NCBI GenBank assembly: GCA_025450405.1
Contig: JANWHL010000102.1
Coordinates: 1 to 19,317 of the forward strand
DNA: 19,317 nucleotides
Direction: 5' to 3'
DNA from: Ktedonobacterales bacterium
GTDB taxonomy: Bacteria > Chloroflexota > Ktedonobacteria > Ktedonobacterales > JADMIN01
A program made the translations under genes and the position numbers. Shown piece after piece: positions 14,157 to 19,317 of this stretch; the first letter of the stretch is position 1, and each line of letters starts with the position of its first letter. Below the pieces are notes generated by a model. It did no database searches. It had not been told where the DNA came from and was given only the letters and a program-made list of their open reading frames with translations.

Positions 14157-14501
14157 CTGGACCCCAGTGAAGTCGCAAACCTCGTCGTCGAGGCGGCGTC
14201 GGACAAAAAGGCCAGCGAGATCGTCCTACTCGACATTCGCGAGTTGTCCGTCATCGCGGACTATTTCGTCATATGTACTGGATCGAACGCGCGCCAGATT
14301 CAGGCGATCGCATCGAGTGTCGAGGACAAGCTGAGCGAGGCGCACATCCATGCCCGTGGCCGCGAGGGCGCTGCCACGACCGGATGGGTGCTGCTGGACT
14401 GTGGGGACGTGATCGTGCACATCTTCGGCCCGATGGAGCGGGAGTTCTATCGGCTCGAACGTCTGTGGAGTAGTGCCCCCACGGAGGTCTATCACGATTG
14501 A
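14157..14501 (+). CDS. rsfS: Ribosomal silencing factor RsfS
   Basis: 114 aa. Binds ribosomal protein uL14 and blocks subunit joining when nutrients are scarce. The N-terminus DPSEVANLVVEAASDKKASEIVLLDIRELSVIADYFVICTGSN (two overlapping stretches) is the family opening, and RGREGAATTGWVLLDCGDVIVHIFGPMEREFYRLERLWS is the conserved C-terminal half. Family members usually start just before this motif, which matches CTG 14157, 8 nt after AGGAGG. In-frame GTGs at 14085 and 14106 would add 24 or 17 residues (Gly/Glu/Pro-rich, unlike the family) and have no SD. The 114-aa length fits the usual 105-120. A small membrane protein follows 23 nt downstream. Confidence 0.92.
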   Translation: MDPSEVANLVVEAASDKKASEIVLLDIRELSVIADYFVICTGSNARQIQAIASSVEDKLSEAHIHARGREGAATTGWVLLDCGDVIVHIFGPMEREFYRLERLWSSAPTEVYHD

Positions 14502-14524
14502 CGGCAGACGGAAGGGGAACGGCG

Positions 14525-14710
14525 ATGTCGACGTTGCGCAACCGGTTTTTCGTGGAGGGCATTCTTCTGGGTGGCCTGTGTGGTATCGCGCTCGGCTCTA
14601 TGATCGCCTTCCAGGTGGGGGGACACCGAGTTTTGGCCGCACGCCTGGCGGTAGAGCGCGTCGTCTTACGCCGCGAGCCCGGCATCAGCCCGGCTCTCAT
14701 GCGCCAGTAG
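14525..14710 (+). CDS. Small single-span membrane protein
   Basis: 61 aa. The start ATG 14525 has GGAAGGGG upstream. MSTLRNRFFVEG leads into a Gly-rich hydrophobic segment GILLGGLCGIALGSMIAFQVG (about 12-32), then a basic C-terminal tail (HRVLAARLAVERVVLRREPG). The basic residues on both sides leave orientation open. It resembles YtxH-type short membrane proteins in layout, but the family is not certain. It lies 23 nt after rsfS and is probably cotranscribed. Confidence 0.6.
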   Translation: MSTLRNRFFVEGILLGGLCGIALGSMIAFQVGGHRVLAARLAVERVVLRREPGISPALMRQ

Positions 14711-14866
14711 CCAACGGCGACTGGTCCCTTTGTCGATGGCTGGCTCCGGATGCCCGCCGTGTCTCCGCCACAATTGGCGAGCGACGCGGACGTATCGATG
14801 AGCTAGCTAGGACGACCATCCCCTTCGTCCCAGCCCCATTGCGACCCTGCCGTGAGAACTCCGTAA

Positions 14867-16021
14867 ATGTCCGATCCTTCCACCCAACCGGAACCGCCCA
14901 CCGTCCAGTGGTCGCTCGATGACTATGCCAAATATGCGCGCGCGGTCCCGCAAGCCGTAGCCGGCGGTCTATCGTTAGGCGTCGTCTTCCTCCCGGACGA
15001 CGTGATCGTTGCCCCGTTTGGTCACGTGCGTGCCATGGTGCGCGACATCTCCGGCTGGGCGGCGCGCTACCGCGAATTGCTGGGCCGTGATAATCCGGCC
15101 CAGCTCGCGGCGCTGCTCTTCGACGCGACCGGCGATCCATGGTCGCTCGCGCATTACTTTCCCGCCGTGATGGTCCTGGCGGACGTCGAGCGTGCCGCGC
15201 TCTTCGGCCAGATCGCCGCGACGGCTCACCATCCGCATCTCGATTTGCGGGTGATCGGCGAAGGCCGGAAAGATCTGACGGGGCAATTGCCGGCGAGTGC
15301 CCGCTGGATCGTGGCGGGCCACCTCGTCGAAGTGCTTGGCCAACGTCCGGACATCCTGGCGGCGTTTCTTGGCGCGCCCCGTCACCTGCGCTTGTACACT
15401 TCGGCACGCGCGTTCGCGGACGATGGCGGAATAGCCGGCGGAGACTACGATCCGACGCGCGAACGCATCCAACTTGGGCTCGAGCGCGTTTTCGAAGGGT
15501 TCGGTGGCGCTCGCCCAGGGGTCGCGCCGTTTCTGCATGAGCTTGGGCACATGCTGGACGCCTACGACGTCGAGAGCGGGACGATGGCCCGCGGGCGCGG
15601 GCTGCTCCCAGGCCTTGATCCGCGTGATGGCGCGCTCTTCACCCCCGAGGCGCGCCGTCGTTTCGTGTCCGGCAAGGCCCTGGAGGCACGGCGCTACGCC
15701 GTGCTGGTGGCGCGCACGGGCGCTTCGCCCGGGCTTGTCCCGGACGCCGAGCTTCCGCTCGGGCATCCCTACGTGTTCCAGAATGACGGGGAGTTTCTCG
15801 CGGGCTATCTTGAGCTCTTCTTCCGGACGCCCAATCGGTTTGGCACGCTCAATCCGGAGCTCTTCGGTGGCTTCGCCGCCCTGCTGCGGCAAGACCCGCG
15901 TCCGGCGTGGCCGGTGGATTTCGCCTATTATGTGGACGCGAACCGCGCGGCGTATCGTGGGGGTAGCGCAATCGCGCCCGCGGGAATCTCCCTGCCTCGC
16001 GCGGATGACGCGCGACGCTAG
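14867..16021 (+). CDS. Putative zinc metallopeptidase with HELGH motif
   Basis: 384 aa. The zinc signature is HELGH at His224-Glu225-His228 in PFLHELGHMLDAYD, with a likely third ligand at Glu309 in NDGEFLAGYLELFF, about 80 residues later as in gluzincins. This pattern recalls the MtfA/anthrax-lethal-factor-like peptidases, but the N-terminal 200 residues are not recognised. There is no signal peptide, so it is probably cytoplasmic. The start ATG 14867 (MSDPSTQPEPPTVQWSLDDY) has no clear SD, so translation may be weak or the mRNA may be leaderless. The 156-nt gap upstream holds nothing recognised. It converges on the response regulator gene with a 15-nt gap. Substrate unknown. Confidence 0.7.
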   Translation: MSDPSTQPEPPTVQWSLDDYAKYARAVPQAVAGGLSLGVVFLPDDVIVAPFGHVRAMVRDISGWAARYRELLGRDNPAQLAALLFDATGDPWSLAHYFPAVMVLADVERAALFGQIAATAHHPHLDLRVIGEGRKDLTGQLPASARWIVAGHLVEVLGQRPDILAAFLGAPRHLRLYTSARAFADDGGIAGGDYDPTRERIQLGLERVFEGFGGARPGVAPFLHELGHMLDAYDVESGTMARGRGLLPGLDPRDGALFTPEARRRFVSGKALEARRYAVLVARTGASPGLVPDAELPLGHPYVFQNDGEFLAGYLELFFRTPNRFGTLNPELFGGFAALLRQDPRPAWPVDFAYYVDANRAAYRGGSAIAPAGISLPRADDARR

Positions 16022-16036
16022 GGCCGCCCGCCCACG

Positions 16037-16702
16037 CTAGGGATCTTTCGGCTCCGACTCGTCGCGTCGCATCAGTTGATGCTCGACCGCGTAGACAGCG
16101 GCTTCGCTCCGGCGCGAGAGGCCGAGCTTGTCGAGGATGTGGCTCAGGTGGTTGCGCGCGGTCTTTTCGCTCAGCGAGAGGGTCTCGGCGATGCGCCGGT
16201 TCGTGTAGCCTTTCGCTACCAGCGCCAGCACTTCAGCCTCGCGTTCCGTCAGTGCGCGCGCTGGCCCGCTCGCGGTGGTCAATGTTTGAAGACGCCGGCG
16301 CCCACGACGAATCAGGTCGGGATCGAGGAGCGAATCGCCAGCGGCCACCTGACGGACGGCGCGCAGCAATTCGGCGCGGCCAACATTCTTGAGGAGATAG
16401 CCGCGAGCGCCCGCCAGCATCGACGCCAGTACCGCGTCGTCATCGTCAAACGAAGTGAGCATCAGCACGCCCACGTGGGGGAATCGGCCCGAGATTTCGC
16501 GGCACGCCTCTATGCCGCCGAGTTTGTCCATCCGCACATCCATGAGGATGACGTCTGGAGCGAGTACAGGCATCTTCGCGATGGCTTCGGCGCCGTTGGT
16601 CGCCTCGCCCACCACGATCAGATCCGCCTCGCCCGCGAGGGCGGCGCGCAGACCGAGCCGGACGACCTCGTGGTCGTCGACCACGAGCACACGCCGTCTC
16701 AC
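16037..16702 (-). CDS. NarL/LuxR-family response regulator
   Basis: 221 aa. The receiver domain (1-120) has RVLVVDDHEVVRLG (acidic pair Asp9-Asp10), phosphoacceptor Asp55 in VILMDVRMDKLGG, Thr83 in LMLTSF and Lys105 in GYLLKNVGRAE. The C-terminal LuxR HTH (about 148-205) reads ALTEREAEVLALVAKGYTNRRIAETLSLSEKTARNHLSHILDKLGLSRR across its helices. It should be a DNA-binding regulator phosphorylated by a histidine kinase. The start GTG 16702 overlaps the stop of the upstream 72-aa gene as GTGA, so the two are translationally coupled; an upstream reading to 16765 has no SD. The nearest sensor candidate is the divergent multi-GAF protein at the right edge. Confidence 0.92.
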   Translation of the reverse strand: MRRRVLVVDDHEVVRLGLRAALAGEADLIVVGEATNGAEAIAKMPVLAPDVILMDVRMDKLGGIEACREISGRFPHVGVLMLTSFDDDDAVLASMLAGARGYLLKNVGRAELLRAVRQVAAGDSLLDPDLIRRGRRRLQTLTTASGPARALTEREAEVLALVAKGYTNRRIAETLSLSEKTARNHLSHILDKLGLSRRSEAAVYAVEHQLMRRDESEPKDP

Positions 16703-16917
16703 TGCGCGACCACCGCGGACTTCAGCATCGACTCGAGAACGGATGCTCCCTCGGCGAAGCTGCACAGTTGGTCAACGGTGACCGTGCGCGACCCGCCGAC
16801 ATCGCGATGGGAAAGCTCATAGAGACCCGGACGCAGTGGCGCGTCGTTGATTTCAAAGCCGAGTTTTCGGAGCGCGACGAGCGCTTCGCCTTCGGAATAG
16901 ACGCGATCAAGTCGCAT
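16699..16917 (-). CDS. Small hypothetical protein coupled to the response regulator
   Basis: 72 aa, MRLDRVYSEGEALVALRKLG at the start. ATG 16917 has GGAGGAG upstream. It is soluble, with no Cys pair and no membrane segment. The sequence suggests an alpha/beta fold: a helix (SEGEALVALRKLGF), strands around FEINDA, GLYELSH and SRTVTVDQ, then a helix (CSFAEGASVLESMLKSAVVAQ). Its TGA shares bases with the response regulator's GTG, so they are probably made in fixed proportion. It could be an adaptor, a small sensor or an anti-activator, but no family is recognised. It lies 92 nt downstream of the ferredoxin gene. Confidence 0.65.
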   Translation of the reverse strand: MRLDRVYSEGEALVALRKLGFEINDAPLRPGLYELSHRDVGGSRTVTVDQLCSFAEGASVLESMLKSAVVAQ

Positions 16918-16999
16918 TGCTGCTCCTCCACCCTGGCGTGGGCGCGCACCCCTGGCGTTGGGGCCGGGCGCGCTGGTGCGGTTGGGCACCGAATAGCGA

Positions 17000-17025
17000 C
17001 CAGCCGCCGCTACGGGCGCGGCTGG
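17000..17025. promoter_or_regulatory. 8-bp hairpin at the ferredoxin stop codon
   Basis: CCAGCCGC (17000-17007) pairs with GCGGCTGG (17018-17025) across a 10-nt loop that holds the ferredoxin TAG (17010-17012). No T tract follows on the minus strand, so it may attenuate rather than terminate between ferredoxin and the downstream genes. Confidence 0.45.
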
Positions 17026-17336
17026 CACCGCGTGGTCACCTGGCAATCGTCAAGGACTTGAATCTGACAAGCCAAGCGGACGGTGGGATCCTTGCGGATC
17101 TGGCCGAACTGGACCATTGCCTTCTCGAGCACTGTGCGTGGCGAAACCGAGGCGGCTGGCGTCACTTTGACGCGATCGGTCCAGCACAGGCCATTGCCGT
17201 GGCAGTTGGCGAGCTTGGATAGGCCAAACCACATGCAATAGAGTGGGACATCGTTTTCGAGGGCGGCGTAGCGGAGCGACGCCCCGCGCTCGACCTCAAC
17301 CGTGCGGTTCTCATTGACGAAGGTGACCTTAGGCAC
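17010..17336 (-). CDS. [2Fe-2S] ferredoxin with a substituted ligand
   Basis: 108 aa. The beta-grasp pattern MPKVTFVNENRTVEVERGAS and C-terminal VRLACQIQVLDD are typical of plant-type [2Fe-2S] ferredoxins, cytoplasmic electron carriers. The usual loop is CxxxxxCxxC plus a distal Cys. Here Cys45 and Cys51 (ANCHGNGLC) and Cys90 (RLACQ) are present, but the third loop position is Asp54 (CWTDRV). Extra cysteines occur at 34, 98 and 104. The cluster may be ligated by Asp, use Cys34, or be lost. The start is GTG 17336, preceded by AGGAAAAGGA. It is first in a row with the 72-aa gene and the response regulator, and a promoter candidate lies at 17565-17594. Confidence 0.82.
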   Translation of the reverse strand: MPKVTFVNENRTVEVERGASLRYAALENDVPLYCMWFGLSKLANCHGNGLCWTDRVKVTPAASVSPRTVLEKAMVQFGQIRKDPTVRLACQIQVLDDCQVTTRCQPRP

Positions 17337-17564
17337 CGTTCCTTTTCCTGTCTAGTTCCGCTCTCGTACGGCTCCAAAGGCGGCCACGCATCGGTGGTCT
17401 CGGGCTGGGAGGCGTGTGTGCGCGACGTGAGCGCGCGTCTGGAGCACGCGGTGCGCGCGCCCGTGGATGTAGTTGGATGTTGGAGGATGCTCGTGGCGGC
17501 ACCTGGCGCACCATTGATACACCGCGTCACACCAGCCCGCACCAAGGAATACCCGCGTCTGTAG
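17337..17564. other. Leader of the ferredoxin transcript; no gene recognised
   Basis: If the promoter at 17565-17594 is used, this forms a 5' UTR of about 220 nt. Minus-strand frames here include a Cys/His-rich reading (WCDAVYQWCARCRHEH) without SD or start, treated as accidental. No riboswitch fold was recognised. Confidence 0.35.
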
Positions 17565-17594
17565 AGTGTAGCATAGGGTCGGCGGGGTGGTCAA
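17565..17594 (-). promoter_or_regulatory. Putative promoter of the ferredoxin operon
   Basis: On the minus strand TTGACC (17589-17594) and TACACT (17565-17570) are 18 nt apart, placing transcription start near 17558. Confidence 0.45.
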
Positions 17595-17668
17595 CGCGGA
17601 CACGGGCGACGGGTGAACGCCGTTGGTCGAGTGGCGCTTGACACGCGGCGCGAACCTTGAACTTGCGG

Positions 17669-17697
17669 TTGCCAAGGTCTAATGCTTGTGCTATCCT
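17669..17697 (+). promoter_or_regulatory. Putative promoter of the multi-GAF gene
   Basis: TTGCCA (17669-17674), a 17-nt spacer and TATCCT (17692-17697) form a good sigma70-type promoter about 100 nt upstream of the ATG. It is divergent from the ferredoxin promoter, about 75 nt away. Confidence 0.5.
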
Positions 17698-17800
17698 GAC
17701 CCCTGGCCGCGACGTGTTGGCGACGTCTGCCAGAAGACTCTGCCCGCTGACTCTCGGACGCGCCGCGCGGCATCCAACCGCCAGTGAGCGAGGAACCCCT

Positions 17801-19317
17801 ATGCGGCCGGCCCCGACTCCACCTCCTTCACAGCGTCCATCCGGTGTGCCGGCGTCCGCGGGCTCCGACATGTCCCACCCCGGGACGGGCTACCTGGGCC
17901 ACACGTCGGCGCATGCCGTGCCCGCTACTAGTGGCGGCCTGAATGGCGGCGCCCTCGGCGCACCACGATTGAGCCACCCGCCCGCGCCGGAGGTTCCGGG
18001 TGTGCGTCCCCTGGACCCGGCCTTCTTTGGAGACGCACTGGATGCGGCCATGGCCCTGGTGCACGCGGATAGCGGCGAGCTGGCGACCCTGGATGACTCG
18101 CGGCAGCGCCTGGTGTTGCGGGCGCGGCGCACGCGGGCGCGGATGGACGGCGGGCTGGGCGCGTTCGGGGCGCGGGGTCCGGCAAGCCACCCGATGCGGG
18201 TTTCGCAGACGAGTCTGGGGCAGAACGCGCTCACCTATGGTGATCCATTGGCGGATATTGAGCAGCAGGCGACGGACCTGCTCCCTGGCATCCTCTTGAC
18301 ACGGACCTATCGGCCGGGCGAACGTCTGATCGGGCACACATGGCAGCGTGGCGAGCCCGTGATCATGCGCGGAGAGGACTGTCGGGCGCTTCCGGGCGGA
18401 ATGGCACCCGCCGACCAGGACGCTCCCTGGCACCTGGCGGTGCCGATCATCCGAACGGGATCTTTTGTACGTCCTCGTGCCGGACGCCAGATAGTCGGCG
18501 TCATCGCCGTGCATAACCGCGATCCGCATTGGTCGTTCAGTCCGCGCGATATCGAGCTCCTCGTGCTGCACGCGGACCGCGTGGCGAGCAGCATGGAAGC
18601 GGCGGAGCTGGCCCGTCAGACTGAGGGCCAGGCGGCTCTCTTGGAGGTGCTTCGCGGGACGGGCAGCCCGAGCCCAGACCTGCCCAGCCTCTATGTGCGC
18701 GTGCGGGAAGTGGTTGGTCAGCTCGTCGACGTGTCGTCATTCGCCCTGCTCTTGCTGGAGCCGCGCAGCGAAGAACTCGTGTTCGCGGTGGTCGAGCGGG
18801 GCGGGCAGTCCTTGTCGCTCCCTCCGCTGGCGGTGAGTGCCGCCCCTGGCTGGTGGTCGGTGGTGCGGCGGGGGAGAGTGCTGTGTATCTCAGCACCGGA
18901 GGACCGTGCCGCCCGTCCAGACCTCTGCGTGCTCGGTTGGGGTGGCAATGAAGCCGTGCAATCGTTGCTCGCGGCGCCATTAGTGGTGGGCAATACCCTG
19001 TTGGGGGCGATTGTGGCTGGCTGCCCGCAAGCTGACGCCTACGCGCCGGAGCAGGCGCGTCTGTTTGAGACGGTGGCCCGCTCGGCCGCGATTGTCATCG
19101 AGAACGCCCAATTGGCGGACGAAACGCGCCGCCATCTGCTGCAAGCCCATGCCAAGTCGGAGCAGCTCGCGGCGATCAACAATGCCGTGCTGACGCTGAA
19201 TTCATCACTCGATTTGGACACCACTCTGCGCCATCTTGTCCACCAGGCCAAAGCGCTCACCTCGGCACAGGTCTGCGTGGCGTTCTTATTGGACGACGCG
19301 GGCGAGGAACTGGTGGC
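17801..19317 (+). CDS. Multi-GAF-domain signalling protein (partial, runs off the right edge)
   Basis: At least 505 residues; the frame is open to the window end. ATG 17801 has GAGGAA just upstream. The first 70 residues are Pro/Gly/His-rich and probably disordered. Three GAF-like units follow. The first (about 75-265) contains ALDAAMALVHADSGELATLD, WHLAVPIIRTG and VGVIAVHNRDPHWSFSPRDIELL in order. The second (about 280-430) contains LYVRVREVVGQLVDVSSFALLLLE and APLVVGNTLLGAIVAG. The second ends in ETVARSAAIVIENAQLADETRRHL and a signalling helix. The third starts at about 455 (NNAVLTLNSSLDLDTTLRHLVHQA). Such proteins usually end in a histidine kinase or other output domain, not visible here. 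It could be the sensor for the nearby response regulator. Confidence 0.85.
   Translation, partial: MRPAPTPPPSQRPSGVPASAGSDMSHPGTGYLGHTSAHAVPATSGGLNGGALGAPRLSHPPAPEVPGVRPLDPAFFGDALDAAMALVHADSGELATLDDSRQRLVLRARRTRARMDGGLGAFGARGPASHPMRVSQTSLGQNALTYGDPLADIEQQATDLLPGILLTRTYRPGERLIGHTWQRGEPVIMRGEDCRALPGGMAPADQDAPWHLAVPIIRTGSFVRPRAGRQIVGVIAVHNRDPHWSFSPRDIELLVLHADRVASSMEAAELARQTEGQAALLEVLRGTGSPSPDLPSLYVRVREVVGQLVDVSSFALLLLEPRSEELVFAVVERGGQSLSLPPLAVSAAPGWWSVVRRGRVLCISAPEDRAARPDLCVLGWGGNEAVQSLLAAPLVVGNTLLGAIVAGCPQADAYAPEQARLFETVARSAAIVIENAQLADETRRHLLQAHAKSEQLAAINNAVLTLNSSLDLDTTLRHLVHQAKALTSAQVCVAFLLDDAGEELV

Noticed and set aside
17352..17675. Cys/His-rich 107-aa minus-strand reading upstream of the ferredoxin
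   Set aside because: It overlaps the ferredoxin promoter, lacks an SD, and its Cys residues do not form a consistent zinc pattern.

Overview
This 19.3 kb window is GC-rich chromosomal DNA from a bacterium. Gene content and style suggest a Chloroflexota relative: a Gram-positive-type LexA box (GAAC-N4-GTTC), an ECF sigma factor with a membrane partner, a Roadblock/LC7 protein, multi-GAF signalling, a CxxxxxC-type [2Fe-2S] ferredoxin, and frequent GTG or TTG starts behind strong Shine-Dalgarno (SD) sequences. The taxonomic placement is an inference from style; no rRNA or other marker gene is present.

Layout. Positions 1-2337 are sparse: the 5' tip of a minus-strand gene with a CPEC motif at the left edge, an orphan coiled-coil reading frame (610-1011), a small unknown gene (1107-1517, minus) and long gene-poor stretches. 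Positions 2338-5989 hold a plus-strand run: 4-hydroxyphenylpyruvate dioxygenase (hpd), homogentisate 1,2-dioxygenase (hmgA) and a short 2-isopropylmalate-synthase-family enzyme. The first two carry out consecutive steps of tyrosine degradation; the third is an unexpected neighbour. Positions 6030-8449 (minus) hold a spermidine-synthase-like protein and an RlmD/RumA-type rRNA m5U methyltransferase that has lost three of the four Fe-S cysteines. Positions 8592-11009 (minus) form a tightly coupled operon: ECF sigma factor, candidate membrane anti-sigma factor, and a membrane protein with a bactofilin-like repeat region.

Positions 11543-12262 (minus) hold lexA with its own promoter and an SOS box at the transcription start. 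A Roadblock/LC7 protein (minus) follows, then, on the plus strand, a 174-aa unknown protein with a terminator-like hairpin, a possible 65-aa ORF, rsfS (apparently starting at CTG), a 61-aa membrane protein and an HELGH metallopeptidase. At 16037-17336 (minus) lie a [2Fe-2S] ferredoxin missing one canonical ligand, a 72-aa unknown protein, and a NarL-type response regulator joined to it by a GTGA stop/start overlap. A divergent multi-GAF protein (17801 onward) runs off the right edge.

Themes across the window. Four short tandem arrays (13-15 bp units, 3-4 copies) sit in intergenic DNA. Two iron-sulphur-family proteins lack canonical cluster cysteines. Several genes have noncanonical starts that the SD sequences settle. 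No mobile element, CRISPR array or RNA gene could be supported. No complete, obviously new multi-gene system was found. The best candidates for new biology are the ECF sigma/membrane/bactofilin-like operon, the ferredoxin-72 aa-response regulator cluster, and the tyrosine-catabolism plus LeuA-like arrangement.
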